DNA from: Stenogyne calaminthoides | Lineage: Eukaryota; Streptophyta; Magnoliopsida; Lamiales; Lamiaceae | Length of the DNA: 64,000 nucleotides | Direction: 5' to 3' | Assembly: GCA_037126765.1 (NCBI GenBank) | Contig: JBBCBC010000027.1 | Coordinates: 5,356,406 to 5,420,405, forward strand | Shown here: positions 47,254 to 57,372 of the stretch, piece by piece | Layout: the number at the start of each line of letters is the position of its first letter | How positions within the stretch are numbered: position 1 is the stretch's first letter | Program-made: the position numbers and the translations under genes | The notes under the pieces: model-generated | The model's database searches: none | What the model saw: only the letters and a program-made list of their open reading frames with translations | Told to the model about the DNA's origin: nothing

Positions 47254-47400
47254 ACGAAATATATGACATTTTTACACACTCTATGATACATTTTTGCCAA
47301 TATAACTTGTGCAGTTCTTATTCTTAATCTTGTTCAAAAATCACAGTTGAACATGTGCATAACAAAAACTAAACAAACACACATTTTTACTGTTTTGTGC
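47254..47400 (+). repeat. direct repeat flanking gypsy element, right copy
   Basis: Counterpart of 40955-41110. A further internal copy of the ACACATTTTTACTGTTTTGT segment follows at 47380-47440, and a related ATTTGCAAAAATCATTATCA segment is repeated at 47146 and 47454, so this region is a local tandem repeat. Confidence 0.72.
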
Positions 47401-47440
47401 AAAAAAAAATTGAACAAACACACATTTTTTATTGTTTTGT

Positions 47441-48436
47441 CCAGAAAAAATGCACATTTGCAAAAATCATTATCATTATTTCAGTTTGAATCCAAATTCC
47501 CAATACATTTTATTCCTTCTTCGTTTCAGAATTTATAATTTACAAATCTAAAATTGAATTTCACATACCTAAAATTTACATATCTAAACAAAAATTGAAT
47601 TTCACATACCTAAAAAATTACAGATCTAAAATTTAAATGCATGGTAGCGATACATTTGTTTTCCTTTATCACCAAACACAACATTCAAGACTCTTTCTTT
47701 CTCAAACAAACAAAAAGTCAGAGTCGGTTTCCCCTAATCTTTCCCCAATGGTGAAATCAAAATCAAGAAATATCAATCTTACAACAATAAAATACCACAA
47801 GAAACACCATGAGAATCACACCCACCCAAAAATTTCAATAAACAACCTCTGCTAACTATAAACATTAATAGAAAAAAAAAATCAGTGCCTCAACCAATCC
47901 TGAGTAGATCTACTCAACCATTAAACTTTGTAGAACTATTGAACCTAATCTGAGGAGGTGGAAGAATCTGGCTGGAATCGACGGCGGTGGAACTCCAACG
48001 TGGAGTAGTTGAGGGAGAGAAGATGAAAATAAAGAGAGAGATGGGGGAGGATAAATTATTGATATTGATTTTGAATGTGAGAGACTGAGAGAAAGTACAA
48101 TTAAATGTTTGTTTAATCTCATGTACTAAATCAGTCGTGACGAGCTTGAGAATTTCAAAATAAGAGCAAATCTGTCAATTTTCTAATATTTTGTAGGTAT
48201 TAGTAATGTTACCTTTTTGCATGTAGTTTTTAGAGTTTTTAGTCAAATCTATGTAGTTTCTAGTAATAATCTCTATATATTATCGTGCTATTTAGGTCTT
48301 TTTAGGGTGTGCTTTGAAACACTAAAAACAGAGAAGTTATTTTTAGTGTTTCAAAACACACCGTTAGAGGTGGTGTCTCATCAATAAAATAAGGTAATAA
48401 TTGACTGGAAAAGTGATCCAAGGGCTTCAAAACATA
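47441..48436. other. LacC upstream region, no gene seen
   Basis: AT-rich, with short direct repeats carried over from the region above. An open frame on the minus strand (48122-47910) is low-complexity Ser/Leu/Pro and unsupported. A strong hairpin at 48309-48363 is listed separately. Confidence 0.5.
48309..48363. repeat. hairpin with 22-base arms
   Basis: GTGTGCTTTGAAACACTAAA (from 48309) pairs with TTTAGTGTTTCAAAACACAC (to 48363), with one mismatch and an 11-base loop. It lies about 320 bases before the LacC ATG. Probably a small foldback MITE remnant. Confidence 0.7.
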
Positions 48437-48581
48437 ACTAAGTTGTCTTAGACACCACTCTAATGTTGTTTTCCAACTACACTTTCATATATTAATTGTT
48501 TAAAGATTTTTCTATCCCAATATATATCCTTAAAATTATTCAATTCCTCACCACCTATTCAACAACCCAGCTGCTATAAAA
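48437..48581 (+). promoter_or_regulatory. LacC promoter
   Basis: Conserved 43-base laccase block (48437-48478) and TATA box TATAAAA (48575-48581), about 105 bases before the ATG. The ACCAACC element of LacA and LacD is lost here (CACCACCTATTCAACAACCC instead). Confidence 0.6.
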
Positions 48582-48684
48582 TCTGAGTGACATTGTTGTT
48601 CAAACACCACCAATCCCAGAACAAGAGAGAAAGAGGTCTACTCATAACTTTAAGAAGCCACAGCTTCCAAACAAATTAAAGAAA

Positions 48685-50791
48685 ATGGGTAGCTCTCAAT
48701 TTGTGGTTTTTATAGCATTCCTTGCTTCTTTCATGGCCATGTCCCTTCTTCCTCACCATGCACAAGCTGTTACCAGACATTACGACTTCAACGTGATTTT
48801 CTTGTTTAATTACTACTCCTGCACAACTCCATTTTCATGCTTATTCATCTTGAATTAATTTGTTGCAGATCACGATGCAAAACGTGACACGATTATGTCA
48901 CACTAGAAGCATTGTGACCGTGAATGGCGAGTTTCCAGGCCCTCGTGTTGTAGCGAGGGAGGGCGACCGCCTAGTTATAAAGGTCACTAATCATGTCTCC
49001 AACAACATCACCATCCATTGGTATATATATCTACAATTACATTACATTTACATTTATCATTGACTGATTTCTCCTGATAATTCGGTTGATATGCATGGAA
49101 AGAAAATAGATGCATGATGAAGTTTTTAATGACAAAAATGTTGATTATAGGCAAGGGATTAGACAACTACGTGGTGGATGGGCAGACGGACCAGCGTACG
49201 TAACACAATGTCCTATTCAAACAGGACAAAGCTATGTATACAATTTCACTATAATTGGTCAAAGAGGAACACTTTGGTGGCACGCACATATCTCCTGGCT
49301 TCGGTCCACACTTTATGGGCCTATCATCATCCTTCCTAAGAAAAATGTGCCCTACCCTTTCCAGAAACCCTACAAGGAAGTCCCCATCATATTTGGTAAC
49401 TATACACCTATTAATCAATTCATCAAATTAACCAGATAAATTTATAATTCAACGTTTGATAATGTGTGTGTGACAAACTATAGGAGAATGGTTCAATACT
49501 GATACTGAAGCCATAATTAGCCAGGCTCTACAAACTGGCGGAGGACTAAATGTGTCCGATGCCTACACCATTAATGGACTTCCAGGTCCCTTGTACAACT
49601 GCTCTGTCAAAGGTACAACTTTTGATTAATTTTTTATTAAAGAACCAAATCGAAATATGTACATATGGTTTAATATACGCATGTATAACATTCTTGGCAG
49701 ATACATTCAAGCTGAAGGTTAAGCCAGGGAAGACCTACCTTTTCCGAGTTATCAACGCTGCACTCAATGATGAACTTTTCTTCAGCATCGCCAACCACAC
49801 CCTAACAGTCGTAGACACAGACGCAGTTTACATCAAACCCTTCGAAACCGACACAATCCTCATCACCCCCGGACAAACCACAAACCTTCTTCTCAAGACA
49901 AAACCCAATTTCCCAGGCGCCACATTCCTCATGACAGCCAGACCCTACATCACGGGCCAATGCACTTTCGACAACTCGACCGTCGCAATTCTAGAATACG
50001 AATCCTCATTCCCCCATTCCACAAAAAACCTCCCTCTCTAAAAACCAGTCCTCCCACCTCTAAACGACACCTCATTCGCCACCAACTTCTCAAAGAAGCT
50101 CCGCAGCCTAGCAAGCCCTCAGTTCCCTGCCAACGTCCCACAAAAGGTGGACAAACATTTCCTCTTCACCGTAGGATTGGGAACCCACCCCTGCGATCAT
50201 GACAACAAGAGCAGCTGCCAAGGCCCTAATGGCACCAAATTCGCAGCATCCGTTAGCAATATATCATACGTGCAGCCCACGACGGCCCTCCTGCAAGCCC
50301 ACTTCACGGGCCAATCTAACGGTGTGTACAACCCGGACTTCCCGTTCAGCCCACTTAACTGGTTTAACTTCACCGGAAACCCGCCCAACAACACCCTGGT
50401 AGGAAACGGTACCAAACTCATGGTCCTGCCTTATAATACGAGTGTGGAGTTGGTGATGCAGGATACAAGTATTCTAGGTTCGGAGAGCCACCCTTTCCAT
50501 CTCCACGGATTCAACTTCTTTGTCGTGGGCCAAGGCTTCGGGAACTATGACCCGAATACTGACCCGAATAAATTCAACCTTGTGGACCCGGTAGAGAGGA
50601 ACACCGTTGGTGTCCCGTCGGGCGGGTGGGTTGCAATCCGTTTTTTGGCGGATAATCCGGGAGTGTGGTTCATGCATTGCCACCTCGAAATTCACACCAG
50701 CTGGGGTTTGAAGATGGCCTGGCTTGTATTGGATGGCAAACTACCCAATCAGAAGCTTCTTCCTCCGCCCTCCGATCTTCCCAAATGCTGA
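48685..50791 (+). pseudogene. laccase LacC, nonsense codon and copper-ligand change
   Basis: Exons 48685-48792, 48869-49020, 49151-49395, 49484-49612, 49701-50791, with intact GT-AG introns and signal peptide. Two lesions are visible. At the exon 2/3 junction HWHG is encoded as HWQG (CAA at 49152-49154 where LacA has CAT), removing a trinuclear-centre histidine. In exon 5 a tyrosine/histidine codon is TAA (50039-50041), truncating the product at 324 residues. Downstream the frame is open to the normal stop, with HPFHLHG and HCHLEIH intact. One alanine codon is also missing (VAILEYE) and GQGTF reads GQCTF. As read the copy cannot make active enzyme. Confidence 0.9.
49750..49770 (+). promoter_or_regulatory. 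miR397 target site in LacC
   Basis: Complementary to miR397 at 20 of 21 positions, identical to the LacA site. A transcribed pseudogene with this site could in principle act as a miR397 decoy; this is inference. Confidence 0.75.
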
Positions 50792-52388
50792 TCGATCATT
50801 ATCAGCTGATCGAGAACATTTTTCTACTGTTTTGGTTTCTTGCGGTTGGTTTTTTTTTTCCTTGAACAAACTCATGAGCTAATTACTGGTCACTCCAGCT
50901 TTGCAGCACTGACTTGATTGTTTTTTTCTTGAGTACTATATTAATTGATTGTAATTTTTTGAATTATATGTGTAACTGAGACTACTGGATAATCGGCAAG
51001 TCTTTTGTTAATTTGTAATATTATATATATGAGTTTGAGTTTGAGTTTGATCTAGTCGATTTTTTTTTAAAAAAAAACAGCAAACAAGTTTTATTAAAAG
51101 AAGGACACTAGTACTTAGATTCATATATTGCTTTGGATTTCAATCATTAAATCGAGATATACCTCATGAAATAAGGTCGAGGGTTCGTTGTTTATATATA
51201 ATTATAAATATAACCAAAACATGCATACAATTTTGATATATACTGTATTAATTATAACCAAAACATATATTTAATATATGATTTTACATGGGTGATGCAC
51301 CAATTATATGTACCATGTAATTGGTGCACAAACACTAACGTTTGATAGAAACAATTAATATTGTTCGGTGAAACCAACTAATACCGGCCAATTAATACTA
51401 TTCACTGAAAATAACAAATTATGATCAATGAAAATAACTAATATCGTTCAGTAAAAATTAAATAATTAATACTAATTTTGCACGGTACAACTGATGTATA
51501 TAAGAATTTGTGATCGATCATATATATACTAAGCACTTAAGGTTCAGTTCGGGGAGGGATTAATTTGGATCTGTGGATTCTAAATCCCCACACCCACGGA
51601 ACCAAACAAATCCACTTGTTTGAGTTAAAATTAGAATGAGTGAATAGACATATCCAAGTTTTAAAATTGATGAATTTGAATTATTTATTGATTTGAGCTT
51701 AGTTCAAATTGGGGGAATTCTAAATAGTTAGCTAAATGTGTCATTTGACATTTTCATTTTTCTCTCGCACACAATATTCTCATCTTCTCTTTCATCTATC
51801 TCGCTTCTTTCTCTCCTGTCTCCCGTCTCCCACCCCTCTCTCGAGTTTAAATCACTAATTAATGATTTTATAATTTTGGTCTCAAATAGATTCAGTCTCA
51901 TAATTTTGTTTTATTGATCAGATAAATGGTGACTCAAACTCATGCATGGTCTCACGTCATAGGTAGTGGTGCTCAAATCGCTTGAGGTATTCCACCTCAT
52001 CGTTATCGATTTAGTCTCAATATCTTTGACAATGTCCAATTTACGTTGCAAGTCCGCTGAAAATTTAAAACTACATTGTTTAGCCTATTGAAGTTGGGGC
52101 TTTCCGATCGCAGATGTGACAAAAAATGACTATGAATTCAAGAGACTTTCAAGTTTATGGAATTGAAATCTATGAATTCTCAAATTCGTTCACTTTTAAA
52201 TCCATTGTATTTCAAATGACTCTATCAAAATGCAACCTAAAAGATTTTATACAATATAGCTTTTATTATTTTAAATTGAGCATTGTGCATATTTGACACT
52301 TAATGTCAACTGGCCTAATATAACGTTTTTGAAAGTTCTTGCATAAAACCGTGTCACTAATCTATTTTGTAAAACGGTTCTAATTAAT
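50792..52388. other. LacC 3' flank and intergenic DNA
   Basis: 50940-51200 is homologous (inverted) to the LacB 3' flank, for example CTGAGACTACTGGATAATCG. The remainder is AT-rich with no exon. A C/T-rich tract lies at 51770-51840. Confidence 0.6.
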
Positions 52389-52405
52389 CGATAAATGATC
52401 CATAA

Positions 52406-52625
52406 ACCCCCAAGGGTTGACTTAGTGTTGGTAGGCTTGGGGATTAGGAGTATGCTCCTCTCTAGGTCTCAGGTTTGAACCCTTTTAGGAGCGATCAACT
52501 CTTGAGATGAGTTAGTCCATACAGAGCTTAGCTCTGGCTTGAAGTGGGGCCCCCGCTAGTGGGCGGTGGGTTCTAATCCCCCGAAATAGTCGGCCTTTAA
52601 GCCGAATATCGTGTTATCAAAAAAC
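52406..52625 (+). mobile_element. tRNA-derived SINE
   Basis: 220-base body between perfect 17-base target duplications CGATAAATGATCCATAA (52389-52405 and 52626-52642). A Pol III box B-like GGTTTGAACCC lies at 52473-52483, preceded by a box A-like TTAGTGTTGGTAGGC. It ends ATATCGTGTTATCAAAAAAC. Target duplication length and A-rich tail indicate LINE-dependent retroposition. Confidence 0.9.
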
Positions 52626-52729
52626 CGATAAATGATCCATAAGTAATTCTGCTTAATATATAGTAGAGAATCTCGTCCTTTTATTTAAATATATTGAAGT
52701 GATAATATTCAAGTAAACAATGATAATTT

Positions 52730-52919
52730 CACTACAAGAAAATAGACCTTTGAACAATTTTATTTATTAAAATTTATCTAGCTAAAAGTCTTTAATTACA
52801 TGGAACAATTAGCTATGGCGGCTCCTATCATTAAAAATCATTTTATGTTATTAAAAACTTTTAGCTAGAGAAATTTTAATGACATGATTATTACCAATAA
52901 AGTTTATTTTCTTGTAGTG
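52730..52919. mobile_element. CACTA-type MITE
   Basis: 190 bases starting CACTACAAGAAAATAGACCT and ending TTTATTTTCTTGTAGTG, with 3-base target duplication TTT. The interior has inverted TTTAGCTAGA/TCTAGCTAAA arms. Non-coding. Confidence 0.88.
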
Positions 52920-52984
52920 TTTTTATTCAAAGTGATCATATGTTTAAAAAGTGAAATGCGTAAAAAAATGAGTATCACTTTTCC

Positions 52985-53222
52985 TGTGAATCGGGTTTAT
53001 ATATAAATTTTATCACCGTTATGTGCAAAAATTATCACTGTTATGTATATAAACTTTCACTGTTTAAAATATAGAGCAATTTTTAATAGTGGTAGTTTTT
53101 GTGCATAATAGTTAAGGTTTTTATGCATAACAGTGATAGTTTTTATACATAACAGTGATAGTTTTTATACATAACAATGATACTAAAAAAAATCGAGTTC
53201 ACAATGAGTTCGGGTTCACATA
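52985..53222. repeat. AGTATCACTGTTATGTATAA repeat family, copy 3 (inverted)
   Basis: Contains tandem GTGATAGTTTTTATACATAA units and ends AATGAGTTCGGGTTCACA, the complement of the start of the copy at 32279. Confidence 0.65.
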
Positions 53223-53239
53223 AATTTTTGTCGTAAAAA

Positions 53240-53446
53240 AATTATACGAAAATTTATAGGTATTTAAAAATTAAAAATACAAAGGAAGTTATTAGTTTTA
53301 AGAAATAAAAATGCTCCGTTTCGTTGTAGGAAGTTGCTTAGAACTTAAAATACGCATATAGTTAAATTACTTGTGCGTTTGGGAACCGCTAGAATTATTG
53401 ACAACTCTATAGCCACCAAATCAAGCTTAATTCTCAACTGTTGTTC
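53240..53446 (+). promoter_or_regulatory. distal conserved laccase upstream block (LacD)
   Basis: Plus-strand match to the LacA block in inverted orientation, including CTACAACGAAA-type and CTATAGCCACCAAATC core sequence. Lies 1.9 kb before the LacD ATG. Confidence 0.55.
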
Positions 53447-53790
53447 ATCCCATAAACTAGTACGTGTTTATTTCATTACCATGTGTGCATGCATAATGCT
53501 AGCTTTGACATCAAGTATATGGTTTGTTCAGAAGCGCCAATCAACTCATTACTCAATTTTATTTACATGTAAAATTAATTACACGCGGTTATACATCAGC
53601 TCAATGATATAACTGAACATTGTAGGTTATCTAGCTTTAATCAAGCAACATTTTTAACCTATGATAGTCAACGCCATTAGGCTCGTTGAGGTAGCTACTC
53701 TTCAATGATAGTACTCCTTTAAATGTTAATCTTTTTATTTTTATTACTAAAAATGGAAATATATTGATCAAAAGGATGTGATCATATGCA

Positions 53791-54100
53791 GAGTAAAATT
53801 CATTTTTGGTCTCATTGGACACGGTAACTTACAATTTTGGTTCCAATACTCACCATTTTGATTTCAAAATCATTTTTTTATTCAGTTTTAGTTCAACCTG
53901 TTATGTTTTCCGTTAAAAATCAAAGCAGTTTTGGTTCCACATGACAAGGTTTGGGACCAAAAGTCTTGATTAAACTTAACAGTTCTCAGAATCTTAATGA
54001 CCAAAAGCCAATGAAATATTTTTTACGGACCAAAGTGTTGAGTATTGAGATCAAAATCGTGAGGTCCTGTGTTCTGTGGGACCAAAAATGAATTTTACTC
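53791..54100. mobile_element. MULE-like MITE
   Basis: 310 bases with 20-base inverted ends GAGTAAAATTCATTTTTGGT and ACCAAAAATGAATTTTACTC. Flanks TCATATGCA and TCATGTGCA form a 9-base target duplication with one mismatch, as for Mutator-like elements. Non-coding. Confidence 0.82.
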
Positions 54101-54211
54101 TCATGTGCAAGTGCAAATAAATTGGGAGAAAATGTTTTTTAGGACAATAAATTGAGAGGGTTGTGTTTTAAGGACATTAATTTTACGGACTTGGAAATGT
54201 AGGATACTATG

Positions 54212-54490
54212 TGTTGAGGAAATTAAATAAATAGATTATTCCCCCCTCACTACAAGCTCGAGCTTTTTAGATGAGGCGGAATTCTCTTATGGTATCGAGC
54301 CCGGGTTGTGGGTTCGATTCAAATGGAAGCACTCCACCCATTTAAATTGTCCATTTCTGTTGGGCCTCCTCTCCAGAGCCGGAGGCAATGATTATTAACC
54401 ACGGTGAGGGAGTGTTGAGGAAATTAAATAAATAGGTTATTCCCACCCTCACTACAAGCTCGAGCTTTTAGATGAGACGGAATTCTCTCA
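54212..54490 (+). mobile_element. TRIM/SMART miniature LTR retrotransposon, copy 2
   Basis: 279 bases with perfect 5-base target duplication CTATG (54207-54211 and 54491-54495). LTRs 54212-54289 and 54413-54490 are both 78 bases. The primer binding site TGGTATCGAGCCCGGGTTG follows the left LTR; GGTGAGGGAG precedes the right LTR. Same family as the element at 29955-30219, with the LTR deletion of that copy absent here. Confidence 0.93.
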
Positions 54491-55030
54491 CTATGTTTCA
54501 AAATATGTAAATATAGGACAATATATTTTAAAATATGTAAATGTAAAACAATCGACCCGAATAATCCCAAATCGGGTTGAAATGTCACGTGAGATTTGGG
54601 CTTATTTGGGTTCAATTGTCCAACATTTACAGATTTTCAAATATATTGTCCTACATTTTTAAGCCCGTAAAATTATTGTCCTTAAAACACACCCCCAAGT
54701 TATTATCCTAAAAAAACATTATCCCCGAATAAATTATAACTTATGCAGCTGCTGGTCTTGGATGTTATCATGTGTTTGCAACACAAGAAAATTGACCTTA
54801 ATACCCATTTTGCCATTATGGCTCTCTAACTAGCCAAAATATCAGGAATATTTGTGTCAATTTTTTTGAGAGTTGCTTAAGTACGCCTCATTAGGCAAGA
54901 TAAAAACCAATTTACAGTGTCATTATTTGTGCTGATCAAAGAGCTATTCTGGATTGGAGATTAGTGTGGGGTCAATTCCATTTCCAAGTTAATTATTGGC
55001 GACCAGGAAAAAGTGTAAGGGACAAAACAC

Positions 55031-55192
55031 AACTAGGTTGTCTTTGACACCACTCTAATGTTGTTTTCCAACAATAGTCGGTCATATTTTAACCTTAACA
55101 TTATCATTTTTGGAGACTTTGAATTTCCAACCTCTTTAAATTAATGAGTACAATTTTTCATCACCTAATCAACCAACCACCCTGCTATAAAT
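55031..55192 (+). promoter_or_regulatory. LacD promoter
   Basis: Conserved 43-base block (55031-55073), AC element AACCAACCACCC (55170-55181) and TATA box TATAAAT (55186-55192). Matches the LacA promoter more closely than LacB or LacC. Confidence 0.65.
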
Positions 55193-55324
55193 TCTCAGTA
55201 GCATATATTGTTGTTCTCTCACCACCCACCCCAAAACAAAATTAAGAGATCTACGCATCAATTTAATTAAGAACCACTAGCTTCCGTATAATATTTTCAG
55301 ACAGCAAAAACCAAAGAAAGAAAA

Positions 55325-57372
55325 ATGGGTGGCTCTACATCAGTAGTTTGTATAGCATTCTTTGCTGCTTTCATGGCGATGTCCCTTCTTCCTCACAATG
55401 CACAAGCTGTTACCAGACATTACGACTTCAACGTAATTTTCTTGTTTAATTACTACTCCTGCACAACTCCATTTTCATCTTATTAATCTTGAATTAATTT
55501 GTTGCAGATCAAGATGCAAAACGTGACCGCGATTATGTCACCACGAGAAGCATTGTCACCGTGAATGGCAAGTTCCCAGGGCCTCGTGTTGAAGCAAGGG
55601 AGGCGACGCCCTAGTTATAAAAGTTACTAATCATGTCTCCAACAACATCAGCATCCATTGGTAAGTATATATTTATACAATTACATTATATAATGTTGAT
55701 TGAATTCTCCTAATTAAGTTTGATTATAGGCATGGGATTAGGCAACTGCGGAGTGGATGGGCAGATGGACCTCATGTCGTAACACAATGCCCTATTCAAA
55801 CAGGGCAGAGCTATGTGTACAATTTCACCATAATTGGACAACGAGGAACTCTTTGGTGGCATGCACATATCTCTTGGCTTCGATCCACACTTTATGGGCC
55901 TATCATCATCCATCCTAAGAAACATGTGCCCTACCCCTTCCCAAAACCCTACAAGGAAGTCCCCATCATTTTTTGGTAACTATACACCTACATCTACATA
56001 TTAACCAATTCATCAAATTAACTAGATAAATAATTAATTTAACGTTGTGTGATTATAGGAGAATGGTTCAATACCGATCCTGAAGCCATAATTAGTCAGG
56101 CTCTACAAACAGGTGGAGGTCCGAATGTGTCCGATGCCTATACCATTAACGGACTTCCGGGTCCCCTGTACAAGCTGATACGCCAAAGGTACAACTCTTG
56201 ATTTTTCGATTACAAAATTAATTTTAAATATACATATATGGTTTAAAAACATATAACTAATTAATATGTACTTGGCAGATACATTCAAGTTGAAGGTTAA
56301 GCCAAGAAAGACCTACCTCCTTCGAGTTATCAACGCTGCACTTAACGACGAACTTTTCTTCAGCATCGCCAACCACACCCTAACAGTCGTGGACGCAGAC
56401 GCAGTTTACGTCAAACCCTTCAAAACCGACACAATCCTCATCACCCCCGGACAAACCACAAACCTTCTTCTCAAGACAAAACCCAATTTCCCAGGCGCCA
56501 CATTCCTCATGACAGCCAGACCCTACATCACAGGCCAAGGCACTTTCGACAACTCCACCGTCGCTGCAATTCTAGAATACGAATCCTCATTCCCCCATTC
56601 CACAAAAAACCTCCCTCTCTACAAACCAGTCCTCCCACCTCTAAACGACACCTCATTCGCCACCAACTTCTCAAAGAAGCTCCGCAGCCTAGCAAACCCT
56701 CAGTTCCCTGCCAACGTCCCACAAAAGGTGGACAAACATTTCCTCTTCACCGTAGGATTGGGAACCCACCCCTGCGATCATGACAACAAGAGCAGCTGCC
56801 AAGGCCCTAATGGCACCAAATTCGCAGCATCCGTTAGCAATATATCATACGTGCAGCCCACGACGGCCCTCCTGCAAGCCCACTTCACGGGCCAATCTAA
56901 CGGTGTGTACAACCCGGACTTCCCGTTCAGCCCACTTAACTGGTTTAACTTCACCGGAAACCCGCCCAACAACACCATGGTAGGAAACGGTACCAAACTC
57001 ATGGTCCTGCCTTATAATACGAGTGTGGAGTTGGTGATGCAGGATACAAGTATTCTAGGGGCCGAGAGCCACCCTCTCCATCTCCATGGATTCAACTTCT
57101 TTGTCGTGGGCCAAGGCTTCGGGAACTATGACCCGAATACTGACCCGAATAAATTCAACCTTGTGGACCCGGTTGAGAGAAACACCGTGGGCGTGCCGTC
57201 GGGCGGGTGGGTTGCAATCCGGTTTGTGGCGGATAATCCGGGAGTGTGGTTCATGCATTGCCACCTCGAAATTCACACCAGCTGGGGTTTGAAGATGGCC
57301 TGGCTTGTATTGGATGGCAAACTTCCCAATCAGAAGCTCCTTCCTCCACCCTCCGATCTTCCAAAATGCTGA
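55325..57372 (+). pseudogene. laccase LacD, clustered indels in exons 2-4
   Basis: Exon equivalents 55325-55432, 55508-55660, 55730-55975, 56059-56188 and 56279-57372. Exon 1 and exon 5 match LacA in length and are open; exon 5 alone encodes 364 residues with HPLHLHG and HCHLEIH. Exon 2 is 153 bases against 152 (two single C insertions and one lost base). Exon 3 is 246 against 245 (extra T near its end). Exon 4 is 130 against 129 (change around the LYNCSVK codons). Splice signals are kept. Such dense damage limited to about 700 bases, beside pristine sequence, suggests either recent localised decay or a badly corrected assembly patch. As read it is not functional. Confidence 0.85.
56328..56348 (+). 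promoter_or_regulatory. miR397 site in LacD, degraded
   Basis: Same codons as the other copies, but it differs from the LacA site at two synonymous positions that pair with miR397 bases 3 and 6, so pairing in the seed would be poorer. Confidence 0.65.

Noticed and set aside
47910..48122. Minus-strand open frame of 70 residues
   Set aside because: Low-complexity Ser/Leu/Pro sequence in a repeat-rich region without splice or homology support.
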